Shown here piece by piece: positions 46,173 to 54,948 of a DNA stretch of 64,000 bases (position 1 is the first letter of the stretch; every line of letters begins with the position of its first letter). The notes under the pieces were generated by a model. The model ran no database searches, was not told the DNA's origin, and worked only from the letters and a program-made list of their open reading frames with translations. The translations under genes and the position numbers were made by a program. The DNA is from an uncultured Mobilibacterium sp. (GTDB lineage Bacteria > Bacillota > Clostridia > Peptostreptococcales > Anaerovoracaceae): contig CAMYCF010000001.1 in assembly GCA_947254375.1 (NCBI GenBank), positions 1 through 64,000 of the forward strand, given 5' to 3'.

Positions 46173-46255
46173 AGCGACCCGTTTACGACTGATGAAATGC
46201 ACCCACAAAGTTAGACACTTTGGAGGTGCATTTCAGACCGGCCGGACGGGCCGCT
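46173..46255. repeat. Nested inverted repeats between the rhodanese and YibE/F genes
   Basis: The outer arms AGCGACCCGT (46173-46182) and ACGGGCCGCT (46246-46255) pair with one mismatch and are flanked by A and T runs, like a bidirectional terminator. Inside, the perfect 11-bp arms TGAAATGCACC (46193-46203) and GGTGCATTTCA (46225-46235) enclose AAAGTTAGACACTTTGG. The inner part resembles an insertion-sequence end or a tiny non-autonomous element. Confidence 0.6.
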
Positions 46256-47003
46256 ATTTTCTTATATACTTCTTTCCGCAGATCACGGCGGTTATCGGTA
46301 TCGCGATGACGGATGCGGTCGCCGCGATCGTTATGAACACGACCTGCTGAGCCATTTCCTTTGAATTGACCGCGTACTCGAAGCTCGTATATTTTATCAG
46401 GTAGACGAACACGGTCAGGAACTCCGATATGAATATGAAGAAAAGCGTGTTCACCGTCGAGCTGACGATGTTTTTACCGATCGACATTGCGGACGAAACG
46501 AGATCGCGCTCAGTCATCGACGGATCGTGTTTATAGACCTCGCTCAGCGCCGACGAGACGGAGAGGGAAGTGTCGACCGTGCTCCCGACCATTACGATGA
46601 GTGTGGTCGCCACGAAGATCGTAAGCATGTTCGCGTCGATGTCATCCGTGTATCCGTTGGAAGGATTGAGCTTGAAGTTCTGCGCGATAGGGAATCCCTG
46701 GAGATTGCCGTGCGAGATAAAAACATACGCGAAGGCGAAGGTGAGCGCCGTCACTATGAGCACGGAGTAAAAAGCGCATATCGTCTTTTCGTTCAGGCCG
46801 TTCTGGTAAAAAGTCGAGACCGCCAAGATGATGATGCAGCCGGCGACGATCGCGGGCATCTTCGGGACACCGTAGTTTATGGATGCCAGGATGCCGAAAA
46901 ATACTATGATATTCAGCAGTATCGTCACGAGGGACTGTGCCATTTTCTCGGTGCCGACCGTCAGTGTTATCGCCAGGAAGGCGAAGGTGAGTGCTACTAT
47001 CAT
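46254..47003 (-). CDS. YibE/F family membrane protein (short)
   Basis: The 249-residue protein has seven or so membrane helices and the YibE/F family pattern, including the loop ending VGSTVDTSLSVSSALSEV and SMSIGKNIVSSTVNTLFF. The equivalent loop in longer relatives reads LGAIMDVAMDISSSLYEV. The family's function is not known; it is a conserved polytopic membrane protein of Firmicutes. The start overlaps the stop of the upstream YibE/F gene by 4 bases (ATGA), so the two are co-translated and may form one complex. The last bases lie in the nested repeat. Confidence 0.85.
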   Translation of the reverse strand: MIVALTFAFLAITLTVGTEKMAQSLVTILLNIIVFFGILASINYGVPKMPAIVAGCIIILAVSTFYQNGLNEKTICAFYSVLIVTALTFAFAYVFISHGNLQGFPIAQNFKLNPSNGYTDDIDANMLTIFVATTLIVMVGSTVDTSLSVSSALSEVYKHDPSMTERDLVSSAMSIGKNIVSSTVNTLFFIFISEFLTVFVYLIKYTSFEYAVNSKEMAQQVVFITIAATASVIAIPITAVICGKKYIRK

Positions 47004-48073
47004 GATGCTTCACCTCGCTTTGCCGGTTTCTTTATGAATTTGGCCGCCACGAAGATCGAGATAGGTATCGACAGTATTATGCCGGTGCCGCCCGTAAGGA
47101 AGCGCACCGTCTCAAAATACATGTTGTTTTTTATTATCGTCCGTATCTCGAAGCCATTTTCGAGCGAAAGCGCGAAGACCGGTATAAAAGCGGCGATATT
47201 CGTGAGCATTATGATGTTTATCATCGTCCCCGTGATGTCGTCGGCGACGGCGCGGCACGAGAGGAATATCTCTTTTTCCGTTACGTCAGGCTTCCTTTCG
47301 ATGATCTCGGATGCGGCAGTCGTCATGAGGACGGCGATATCCATTACCGCACCGAGGCAGCCAACCATGACTTCCGATAGGAGGGCAAGGTTCGAATCTT
47401 TGACGGTGTACGGCTCCGGCATAAAATCCATGAATTCATACTGTATCCGCGGCGCGAACTGCATTATCAAAGCCGTCATCCCCGAGATGACGAGCACCGT
47501 TATTACGGTCGCGGCCACCGTGAGAGCGGCCTTCCTGTTGAATCCGTTTATAAAAAGGAGAACGACCGCCGAGACGAGCACCGTTGCGATCACGGTCATG
47601 AGAAGTATGTTCCGCCCGCGAGAGTACTGCACCATAGCGAACGAAAAGATCACGGTGTTTATAAAAAGTCCTATTATCGTAAAAAATCCCTGCTTCCCGC
47701 CGACGGCGATGAGCACGATAAAAAGCACCAGAAGCGCCCCGACGATAAAATAGTCGCGCTTCATTCCCGCCACGGTGAATGCGCCGCTTTTATCGGCGCT
47801 GTTCCCTATAAAAAGGTAGTTGCCCGTCCTGTATTTGTTGTTGTATATCAGCGTCTTATCGCACGGCGAGGCGATTTTTACCGACTTCCCCTTGTCCGGG
47901 CCGTTCATGATTTTACCCGTCATTATCTGCTTTTCGCCGCGAACTTCGACTGTGTCGACCCTCGCGATCGGGCTTTTATAAAGGCTGAAATCGTTGTACA
48001 CGAAAAGAAATGCGATCACGGCGCATACGATCGTTACGATGATTTTTATCCTGTCCTTCGATAAAAGTGCCAA
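47000..48073 (-). CDS. YibE/F family membrane protein (with extracytoplasmic domain)
   Basis: From a TTG at 48071-48073 the product has 357 residues. It has an N-terminal helix (about 8-25) and an extracytoplasmic OB-like part (VDTVEVRGEKQIMTGKIMNGPDKGKSVKIAS, about 40-105). Seven or so helices follow with the family loop VGCLGAVMDIAVLMTTAASEI and RAVADDITGTMINIIML. The TTG start is preferred because AAAGG lies about 7 bases before it; a frame 31 codons longer runs through the 10-bp repeats. It overlaps the short YibE/F gene and lies divergent from a third, larger one. Function unknown. Confidence 0.85.
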   Translation of the reverse strand: MALLSKDRIKIIVTIVCAVIAFLFVYNDFSLYKSPIARVDTVEVRGEKQIMTGKIMNGPDKGKSVKIASPCDKTLIYNNKYRTGNYLFIGNSADKSGAFTVAGMKRDYFIVGALLVLFIVLIAVGGKQGFFTIIGLFINTVIFSFAMVQYSRGRNILLMTVIATVLVSAVVLLFINGFNRKAALTVAATVITVLVISGMTALIMQFAPRIQYEFMDFMPEPYTVKDSNLALLSEVMVGCLGAVMDIAVLMTTAASEIIERKPDVTEKEIFLSCRAVADDITGTMINIIMLTNIAAFIPVFALSLENGFEIRTIIKNNMYFETVRFLTGGTGIILSIPISIFVAAKFIKKPAKRGEAS

Positions 48074-48080
48074 ATCGTGT

Positions 48081-48120
48081 CCTTTCGTGAACCTTCGGTT
48101 CCTTTCGGTTGCTTTCGGTT
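48081..48120 (-). repeat. Four tandem 10-bp repeats in the yibE/F leader
   Basis: On the minus strand the leader reads AACCGAAAGC, AACCGAAAGG, AACCGAAGGT, TCACGAAAGG, four decamers in register. The last supplies the AAAGG ribosome site of the TTG start, so the others are duplicated ribosome-site-like sequences. Confidence 0.85.
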
Positions 48121-48133
48121 CGGAATATGCTTG

Positions 48134-48142
48134 ATTATAGCA
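48134..48142 (-). promoter_or_regulatory. Extended -10 promoter for the minus-strand yibE/F pair
   Basis: TGCTATAAT on the minus strand (hexamer 48134-48139) is a perfect extended -10. No -35 is clear. Transcription would begin just before the decamer repeats. Confidence 0.55.
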
Positions 48143-48271
48143 CGGAGACAGCGGCAAGTACGGCATATTTAACTAAAATTCTACTAATCAACATAAACGG
48201 GCGCGAAATTAGTGTAAAATCAAAGGTGGAAAAATTCGTTCATAAAGCAAGGAATGCAAGGAGAAGCGAAA

Positions 48272-49939
48272 GTGGGAAAGAGCGAAAATAACGGAAATGC
48301 GCACAGGTTGCGCCAGGTCTTACTGTGGATAATCGTGGTCGCGCTGTCGTGTCTGATCATCATGTTCGGGCACAAGACGACTTCGAAGGGCCTGAAGATT
48401 TTTAACGACAAGGGCAACGCGAGCTACAGGGCGACGGTCGTCTCGGTGGCGGACGAGGAAAAGGAGTCGCGGAGCCTAGGCGTAAACATGAAGTACGTCG
48501 ATAAAAACATCCATTTCAAATGTAAGATCGAGGGCGGTTCCGATGCCGGCAAAAAGGTGAACGCCATTCAGACCATAAGCGGCATGTATGTGGGCAGCTC
48601 GAAGGTAAAAGCCGTTGAAAAGGGTGATTCGGTGCTCGTCTCGCAGGCCGACCTCAAAGGTTACTCCAATTCATCCGGAGGTGTAACGGGCGACTCTGCC
48701 GCATCCGGCACAACAGGCACCACCGCAGACAGCAGTGCTTCAGGCAGCGTAGACAGCAGCACGTCGGGTGATTCGGTAAAAGTCGATTCGGGCGCAGCAT
48801 CAACAGCTTCAGGTACGACCTCCCCAGATTCAGGCGCAGCAGCCGGTGCGGGCTCCGGACTTGGATCCGGCTGGTATTTCGTCGACTATTACAGGCTCGA
48901 CAAGATCATGTACCTCGCGCTCGTATTTGCGATACTGCTCGTCGTCATCGGCCGGGTAAAAGGTATCAACACCTTGGTTTCGCTCGCTTTTACCACCATG
49001 TTCGTATTCTCGGTATTCCTGCCGTGGGTACTCAACGGTAAAAACATATATTTAGGTGTTCTCGCGACGTGCGGCTTTACGATAATAATGTCGCTGATGA
49101 TACTGGAGGGCGCGACGAAAAAAAGTCTGGTCACGATACTCGGTTGTTCGCTCGGCACTGGCATAGCCGCCCTCATCAGCTATATCATGAACATCTTCCT
49201 GCACCTGACAGGCGTGATGGACGAACACTCGATGTTCCTCATACTTTTTTCGCCGAAGCATCATATCGACCTGCTCGGCATAATATTTGCGGCTATCGTT
49301 ATCGGTGCGCTCGGAGCGATCATGGACGTGGCGATGGACATATCTTCGTCGCTGTATGAGCTCGTAAGGCACGTTCCTGACATAACCTTCAAAAAATTGT
49401 TCAGGAGCGGCATGCAGATCGGAAGGGACATCATGGGAACGATGGCCAACACGCTGGTTCTGGCGTACATCGGAAGCGGACTCTGCGGCATATTGCTGCT
49501 CTTCACTTACTCGTCGTCGCTCCTCGAACTCCTGAACAGGGAAGTCGTTATAGTCGAGCTCTTGCAGGCGTTTACGGGAAGTTTGGCGATACTCCTTACG
49601 GCGCCGTTCACCGTAGCCATCGCGGGCCTCATATACCTCAATTTCAGGGGAAAAGGCGATGACGGATATGATGACACTTATTCCGGCGGATCGGGACGCA
49701 CGGACGAAAATGCGCCCGTAAAAAGCGCCGGCCTCCAAACGGCATCCGCCGTTCCTTCGGTCGCTCCGGCACCTCAGCCGGCTCCGCAGGCTCCTTCGGT
49801 ACCGCAAAGTGTTCCTGCACCGCAAAGCGCACCTATACCGCAAAGCGCTCCGGCTGAAGAAACGGTCGAAGGGAAGAGATACAACCCCGGAAAGAGGCTT
49901 CACACCTCAGGACACGAAAGATACGATGCGAAGCACTAA
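48272..49939 (+). CDS. Large YibE/F family membrane protein with low-complexity linkers
   Basis: The 555-residue protein starts at a GTG (48272) that has AAGGAG 8 bases upstream (48258-48263); an ATG at 48254 lies before that site. It has an N-terminal helix (about 17-35) and an extracytoplasmic OB-like section (VNMKYVDKNIHFKCKIEGG...). A Ser/Thr/Gly/Asp-rich linker of about 70 residues follows (about 140-210), then six or seven helices with the family loops GALGAIMDVAMDISSSLYEL and RSGMQIGRDIMGTMANTLVL. A cytoplasmic tail follows with repeats of PQSAP/PQSVP (about 490-530). The gene is divergent from the other two YibE/F genes. Function unknown. Confidence 0.85.
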   Translation: MGKSENNGNAHRLRQVLLWIIVVALSCLIIMFGHKTTSKGLKIFNDKGNASYRATVVSVADEEKESRSLGVNMKYVDKNIHFKCKIEGGSDAGKKVNAIQTISGMYVGSSKVKAVEKGDSVLVSQADLKGYSNSSGGVTGDSAASGTTGTTADSSASGSVDSSTSGDSVKVDSGAASTASGTTSPDSGAAAGAGSGLGSGWYFVDYYRLDKIMYLALVFAILLVVIGRVKGINTLVSLAFTTMFVFSVFLPWVLNGKNIYLGVLATCGFTIIMSLMILEGATKKSLVTILGCSLGTGIAALISYIMNIFLHLTGVMDEHSMFLILFSPKHHIDLLGIIFAAIVIGALGAIMDVAMDISSSLYELVRHVPDITFKKLFRSGMQIGRDIMGTMANTLVLAYIGSGLCGILLLFTYSSSLLELLNREVVIVELLQAFTGSLAILLTAPFTVAIAGLIYLNFRGKGDDGYDDTYSGGSGRTDENAPVKSAGLQTASAVPSVAPAPQPAPQAPSVPQSVPAPQSAPIPQSAPAEETVEGKRYNPGKRLHTSGHERYDAKH

Positions 49940-50065
49940 GACTGTGTAGGACATATAAAACGGCAGGCAGCTGAGGCGGACAGCCGACGCCGTCGGTCAA
50001 GGTAGCCGGAAGGCGATAGCCTAAGACGAAAATCGATAGCACTAAACCACAGCACTAAACCACTA

Positions 50066-50095
50066 AAAAAGCTCGGGATGATCCCCGAGCTTTTT
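50066..50095. terminator. Bidirectional terminator between yibE/F and the NSS transporter
   Basis: GCTCGGG (50071-50077) pairs with CCCGAGC (50084-50090), extended by A and T runs on either side. It can serve both converging genes. A 13-bp direct repeat (AGCACTAAACCAC, twice) lies just upstream. Confidence 0.85.
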
Positions 50096-50126
50096 GATTG
50101 ACTTTGATCTATCTTTATTACCTTGA

Positions 50127-51521
50127 TTACTTGAACCAGAACGAAGTTACCTGACCGTAAACGATCATAGCCATGAAGATAGGTCCGATCCACTTGATGG
50201 AGAAGTCGTAGATACCTTTCGATTTGAAGTTGCTTCCTTCTGCGATTTCGTCATCTACATAGTGAGGGATAACCCATCCGAGCATGATAGCCATAATGAG
50301 TCCGGACAGCGGCATCAGGATACCTTCTGCTAAGCTGTCAAATACATCGAGCCAAGTGCTCTGGCCGAGGATGTAGTGCATTCCGCTTTCGCCGAGCATG
50401 TCGCAAGTTACGAGCATGTTACCGGCAAGTGCCCAAATTGCCATGAGTACGGAAACTGCAGTTCTGTTTGCTTTCTTTCCTGCTTTGATCCTGGCATCGA
50501 GTATCGCGGAGATTCCGCCTTCCATCATTCCGATGGAGGAAGAAAGAGCTGCGATGAATACGAGAGCCCAGAAGAGGAGCTGGAAGATCTTTCCTGCGAA
50601 TCCCATCGACTGGAATACAGTTGTGAGGGAAACGAAGAGAAGTCCAGGGCCCGCACCCGGCTCAAGTCCGAATGAGAATACGGCAGGCATGATAGCGAGA
50701 CCTGCGAGCAATGCTGCAACGGTATCTCCGATTACAAGGAACAGAGCGTCTTTCTCGATGTTCTCTTTCCTCGAGAGGTATGAACCATAAGCGATGATAC
50801 AACCGGATGCGAGTGAGAGCGAGAAGAAGAGCTGTCCGCCTGCAAGGCTGAGGATGTCAAAGAACGATTTAGCGCTCGTCCAAGCCGAGAAATCAGGCTT
50901 GAACATGAATGACAGTCCGCCGGAAGCTCCCGGGAGCGTGCAGGATCTGATAACTACGGCTACCAACATGATGAACAGTGCAGGCATTCCGTATTTGCAG
51001 AACTTTTCGATACCGCCGGAAACTCCGCCGAGCACTACAGCGAGTGTGATCGCAAGGAAGAGGATAACGAATCCTACAGCCTGTGGCAGGTTAGTATAGA
51101 ATCCGTGGAAATAGTCCCCAGGGTTAGCCATTCTGATAGCAGCGCTGCTGCTGAACAGGTCGCCTACGCTTGCGAACAGATACTTCGTGATGTATCCGCC
51201 GAATGTGCAGTAGAAGCAGATCAACAGGAACGGTACGATCGTCTGAAGTACACCGTTGAACATGAATTTGCTGTTAGCTTCGCGATATGCTTCGATAGCA
51301 GCTTTCTGTGTCTTACGTCCGAGTGCGATTTCGGAAACCATGAGAGGATATCCGCAGAAGATCGCAACGATCATGTAGAGCAACAGGAAAGCAGCACCGC
51401 CGCCGACTCCCAGCTTATAAGGGAACGACCACAGGTTGCCGAGACCTACCGCAGAACCAAGAGCAGCCATCATAAATCCAAAGTTAGATTGAAATTGGCC
51501 TTTTTGATTATCTTGTTCCAT
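50127..51521 (-). CDS. Sodium-dependent transporter of the NSS/SNF family
   Basis: The 464-residue protein has 11-12 membrane helices and the LeuT-type NSS core. The N-terminal FMMAALGSAVGLGNLWSFPY forms the sodium and substrate site of helix 1; GGGAAFLLLYMI, FSLSLASGCIIAYGSY (helix 6 region) and LFWALVFIAALSSSIGMMEG (helix 8 region) follow. Such proteins import amino acids or similar compounds with Na+; the substrate is not determinable here. The ATG at 51519-51521 has GGAGGT at 51528-51533. It has a perfect consensus promoter, suggesting strong expression, and a shared terminator. Confidence 0.93.
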   Translation of the reverse strand: MEQDNQKGQFQSNFGFMMAALGSAVGLGNLWSFPYKLGVGGGAAFLLLYMIVAIFCGYPLMVSEIALGRKTQKAAIEAYREANSKFMFNGVLQTIVPFLLICFYCTFGGYITKYLFASVGDLFSSSAAIRMANPGDYFHGFYTNLPQAVGFVILFLAITLAVVLGGVSGGIEKFCKYGMPALFIMLVAVVIRSCTLPGASGGLSFMFKPDFSAWTSAKSFFDILSLAGGQLFFSLSLASGCIIAYGSYLSRKENIEKDALFLVIGDTVAALLAGLAIMPAVFSFGLEPGAGPGLLFVSLTTVFQSMGFAGKIFQLLFWALVFIAALSSSIGMMEGGISAILDARIKAGKKANRTAVSVLMAIWALAGNMLVTCDMLGESGMHYILGQSTWLDVFDSLAEGILMPLSGLIMAIMLGWVIPHYVDDEIAEGSNFKSKGIYDFSIKWIGPIFMAMIVYGQVTSFWFK

Positions 51522-51571
51522 TTTTTTACCTCCATACATAGATTAATCAAAGTCTATATAAGTTCTTGTTA

Positions 51572-51600
51572 ATTATAGGATAAAACTTTTGTGTTGTCAA
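51572..51600 (-). promoter_or_regulatory. Perfect consensus promoter for the NSS transporter
   Basis: On the minus strand TTGACA (51595-51600), 17 bases and TATAAT (51572-51577) match the sigma-70/SigA consensus exactly, 51 bases before the start codon. Confidence 0.85.
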
Positions 51601-51702
51601 TATGAAAGGTGTTTTCACAATATCGACAATAAGTCTAAAAGTCTTGAGTTGCATGGCTTTCGGGGAGGGGGACAGTGTCTTAAAAATCGTACAAGATCTA
51701 AA

Positions 51703-51730
51703 ATAAAAAAGGCGGGCGCTTTGCGCGCCC
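51703..51730 (-). terminator. Terminator of PBP copy 2
   Basis: On the minus strand GGGCGC (51725-51730) and GCGCCC (51714-51719) pair around a 5-nt loop, followed by GCC and a T run (51703-51710), 29 bases after the PBP stop. Confidence 0.8.
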
Positions 51731-51758
51731 ACCCCAATATGTTGTTTATTGCCGATCG

Positions 51759-54700
51759 TTATTCACCCGGTTCGGTCGTATCACCCGGTTCGGTCGTATC
51801 ACCCGGTTCGGTCGCCGTTCCGTCATCATTGTTGGCGTTGTCCGCGGCTTGCTGAGCTTCCTCTTCGGCCTTCTTCTTGGCTTCTTCCTCTTCTTGCTTT
51901 TTACTCTTGTATTCGCCGATACCGACGTTCGTACCTTTTGTGAAGTACTCTCCGTTTGTATAGACGACGTTCGCCGGCATTGATTTATACTGTCCTTTCA
52001 AAGCGTTCGGGATCTGCCTCATGATCTTTCCCCAAAGTGCTGCTGCTGCACTCGACATCTGTGAAAGCTGGATGTTGACGTCTGTTCCGATCCACAGAGC
52101 TGCCGCGTAGGTAGGGGAGAAACCGTCGAACCAGATATCGTAACTGTCGGAAGTCGTACCGGTCTTACCGCCGGCAGCCACTTTCGAGAGCGATGCAGGA
52201 TGTCCGAGACCGTTGTTTACTACCGACTTCAGCATGTCCGTCATTATGAATGCGACGCCTTCGTCGAGTACTTTGTACTTCTTCGATTTCGACTGCAGGA
52301 TGACCTTTCCGTCTCTGTCTTCGACCTTCGTGTAAGCGATCGAGGTCTGCCTTACACCTCCGTTAGGGAAGGTCGCGTATGCCTGCGCCATTTCGAGCGG
52401 TTTGACACCGTGGGTCATTCCGCCGAGGGCGAGTGCTGCCGTGTTGAGGTCGTTGGTATCTTTATTCTTGGTCTCCAGCGTGGTGATGCCGAACTTTTTG
52501 ATGAGGTCCGCACAGTACTGATTGCCGACCTGCATCTGGATCTTTACGGCAACTACGTTGATCGACATCTGAAGAGCTTTTCTCATCGTAACGACACCGC
52601 TGTATCCGCCGCCGGCGTTCTTCGGCCAGCTCTTACCGTTGAAGTGCATCGGCTCGTCGTCGATCTTTGATGCGGCGGTCAAATACGTGCCGTATCCCTT
52701 CGTCCCCTGTGTATCGTGACCGTAATCGACGTAAGGGAAGGTCTTGCCGTCTTTCTGGAGATCGAAACTCTTTTGTATGGCGGCAGAGTATACGCCCAGA
52801 GGTTTTATCGATGATCCCGGCTGTCTCGGGCTGAGAGCGCGGTTGTAAAGCCTTTTACCGACGGTACCTCTTCCGCCGACCATCGCTTTTACCTGACCCG
52901 TGCCGACTTCTACGATCGCCATAGCCGCCTGCGGCTGGATGACCTTTTCAGGCAGGGAGTAGGCGAGAGGTGTGATCGTAACGGTGCCGTCACTGACTTT
53001 TACGGAATCCTTTGACTTATCGAAGTATTCCTTTGAGATCACGAGGTTGTTGTCCTTGTCGAGCTTCTTGTACTTGGCAGGGATGTTTATGTATCCTCCC
53101 GGATATGTATATAACGTGCTGCCGTCCATGAAATACGACTGCTTGAATTCCAGGCTGTAGTCGGTTTGACCGTTTGATTTTGTCGTATATATGCTCAGCC
53201 TTTTATCCCGGTAGATCGTAACGGAGCCGTCTTTGTTGACGCTGCACTCGTCCGTTCCGAGGGTGAAGTTACCGCTTGAGTCGAACATGTTGCTGTACGC
53301 ATACAGCATTATCGAACCGTACGAGTCGATGATGTTGCCGGATCCGTCTTTCCTTATACCTACGAGGTAAGGGAAGTTCGACGGATTGTTGAACTCTTTG
53401 ACTATCGCGGCCTGCGCGGTGGAGTCGAGGGTGGAGTATATCTTAAGTCCTCCAGTGTAGATCATCCTCTCGGCTTCGTTGTACGATATCTTGTATTTCT
53501 TCATCAGATCGCTTGCGACCTGATCTATCATGTATTCGGAGAAATATGAATTTACATTTGCTCCGGATGAAATGGTCGGATTTATGAAGTCCGAAAGCGG
53601 CTTTTTGTACGCCTGCTTGAACTGCGACTTTTTGATGTATCCCTGGTCGAGCATCAGCTTAAGACAGAGGTCACGGCGGTTCTTCGAGGCGTCGTTGGAT
53701 ATGTACGTGTCCGGATCCCTCGTTATTATGTTGGCAGTTTTCTCGGTGACCGTATCCTTATCTACCATTTTCACCAGCGCGTAGCTGTCCGGAGCTTGCG
53801 GGAGGGCTGCCAGCGAGGCGCATTCCACCAATGTCAGATCCTTAGGATCCTTGGAGAAATAGGCGTGTGATGCGGCGTCGACACCGTAGTTGCCGAAGCC
53901 CAGATATATGGTGTTGAGATACGCTTCGATGATCTGCTCTTTGGAGAGCTGCGATTCGATCTTGCCCGCGTAATACATCTCGAGTATTTTGCGCTTGATG
54001 CTCCTCTGGCTCTTTATTTTCGGTAGGTAAACGTTACGCGCCAACTGCTGCGTGATCGTACTCGTTCCGCTGATCCTTCCTGAACCGGTAAAGGACTGCA
54101 ATACGGCGCCTCCGAGTCTTGTCCAGTTGAAACCGTGGTGATGCCAGAATGTTTTATCTTCTATGGAAACGAATGCGTCGATAAGGTTCGGCGGCATATC
54201 TTTATATTTGACGAGCGTCCTGTTCTGCTCGTAGTAGACGGTTTCCACCTGGTCCCCGTCGGAGTCGTATACCGTTGAACTTTCCGCAACGGAATCGTAC
54301 AGCTTCTTAGGTTCGATCTTCGGGGCTGTGCTGATGACCGCAAAAGCGTAGACGAAGAAGACGAGCAGGATCGCGGCAAAGAACACGAGAACGTTCCTCA
54401 GCATCTTCTTGTGGCTGTATTTGCGCGGAGAGTTCTTGACTTTTTTGCCGTCTTTCATGATGTAGCTCCCTTGATTAGGATCGTAGTCCGGGTTGTCGAT
54501 GAAGATGAGGTCATCGAGTACTTCCTTAAACGATCTCTTCGGTTTCCCCGACTTTTTGCGACCGATCTTTCTGTCTTTCTTCTCTTTCTTATCCTTCCCT
54601 TTGGAAGGGGCAGGATCGTGAGAGCATTTCTTAGGCGACTGATCTTTCTCCGCGTCGGCGGCGTGCCTGCCTTTGCCGGGTGCAGCGGCCGTGTGTTTTG

Positions 54701-54914
54701 CGGCGCTTTTATCAGGCGTTGCAGCTTTCGGCTGTGCTGCGCCTTTAGCGGGCTCGGCAGCTTTCTGCTGTGCGGCACTCTTATCAGGCGCGGCAGCTTT
54801 GTGCTGAACGGCACTTTTATCAGGCGCGGCGGATCTCTCCGGCTCGTCGAACTGGGCCAGGAAATCGTCGATCTCTTTGCCTTTCAAATTTCTGTCGTCG
54901 TTATCTTTACGCAT
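51759..54914 (-). CDS. Class A penicillin-binding protein, copy 2, with repeat-bearing tails
   Basis: From the ATG at 54912-54914 (GGAGGT at 54921-54926) the product has 1051 residues. A cytoplasmic region of about 170 residues comes first, with Ala/Lys/Pro 12-mers (29-82) and a Lys-rich stretch. One membrane helix follows (about 174-195). The GT51 transglycosylase (SIEDKTFWHHHG with catalytic Glu; GTSTITQQLARN) and transpeptidase (PGSSIKPL for SxxK, SINV for SxN, GGKTGTT for KTG) come next. The tail is Glu/Ala/Lys-rich and ends in three TTEPGD-like hexapeptides. It is paralogous to the PBP at 13571-16162 and shares its juxtamembrane NPxYxPxxG...GKKVxNxPR block. The length exceeds a typical PBP1A because of the two tails. 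Confidence 0.95.
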   Translation of the reverse strand: MRKDNDDRNLKGKEIDDFLAQFDEPERSAAPDKSAVQHKAAAPDKSAAQQKAAEPAKGAAQPKAATPDKSAAKHTAAAPGKGRHAADAEKDQSPKKCSHDPAPSKGKDKKEKKDRKIGRKKSGKPKRSFKEVLDDLIFIDNPDYDPNQGSYIMKDGKKVKNSPRKYSHKKMLRNVLVFFAAILLVFFVYAFAVISTAPKIEPKKLYDSVAESSTVYDSDGDQVETVYYEQNRTLVKYKDMPPNLIDAFVSIEDKTFWHHHGFNWTRLGGAVLQSFTGSGRISGTSTITQQLARNVYLPKIKSQRSIKRKILEMYYAGKIESQLSKEQIIEAYLNTIYLGFGNYGVDAASHAYFSKDPKDLTLVECASLAALPQAPDSYALVKMVDKDTVTEKTANIITRDPDTYISNDASKNRRDLCLKLMLDQGYIKKSQFKQAYKKPLSDFINPTISSGANVNSYFSEYMIDQVASDLMKKYKISYNEAERMIYTGGLKIYSTLDSTAQAAIVKEFNNPSNFPYLVGIRKDGSGNIIDSYGSIMLYAYSNMFDSSGNFTLGTDECSVNKDGSVTIYRDKRLSIYTTKSNGQTDYSLEFKQSYFMDGSTLYTYPGGYINIPAKYKKLDKDNNLVISKEYFDKSKDSVKVSDGTVTITPLAYSLPEKVIQPQAAMAIVEVGTGQVKAMVGGRGTVGKRLYNRALSPRQPGSSIKPLGVYSAAIQKSFDLQKDGKTFPYVDYGHDTQGTKGYGTYLTAASKIDDEPMHFNGKSWPKNAGGGYSGVVTMRKALQMSINVVAVKIQMQVGNQYCADLIKKFGITTLETKNKDTNDLNTAALALGGMTHGVKPLEMAQAYATFPNGGVRQTSIAYTKVEDRDGKVILQSKSKKYKVLDEGVAFIMTDMLKSVVNNGLGHPASLSKVAAGGKTGTTSDSYDIWFDGFSPTYAAALWIGTDVNIQLSQMSSAAAALWGKIMRQIPNALKGQYKSMPANVVYTNGEYFTKGTNVGIGEYKSKKQEEEEAKKKAEEEAQQAADNANNDDGTATEPGDTTEPGDTTEPGE
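51763..51815 (-). repeat. Three tandem 18-bp repeats (TTEPGD)
   Basis: TCACCCGGTTCGGTCGTA on the plus strand occurs twice exactly and once with a changed end. It encodes TEPGD-type hexapeptides at the C-terminus of PBP copy 2. Exact repeats in coding DNA suggest recent slippage. Confidence 0.88.
54669..54830 (-). repeat. Imperfect 36-bp repeats encoding Ala/Lys/Pro dodecapeptides
   Basis: Residues 29-82 of PBP copy 2 read AAPDKSAVQHKA, AAPDKSAAQQKA, AEPAKGAAQPKA, ATPDKSAAKHTA and a partial AAPGKG. The period is 12 residues, and the segment lies in the cytoplasmic tail. Confidence 0.85.
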
Positions 54915-54948
54915 TAAAATACCTCCGTATCCAACATAGAAGTAATCT

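Noticed and set aside
48081..48120. The decamer repeats as the start of a CRISPR array
   Set aside because: Units are contiguous with no spacers and only 10 bases long.
51664..51690. GGGGACAGTGTCTTAAAA-like stretch as an insertion-sequence or REP-type remnant
   Set aside because: It vaguely recalls RAYT-associated repeats, but there is no partner repeat or transposase here.
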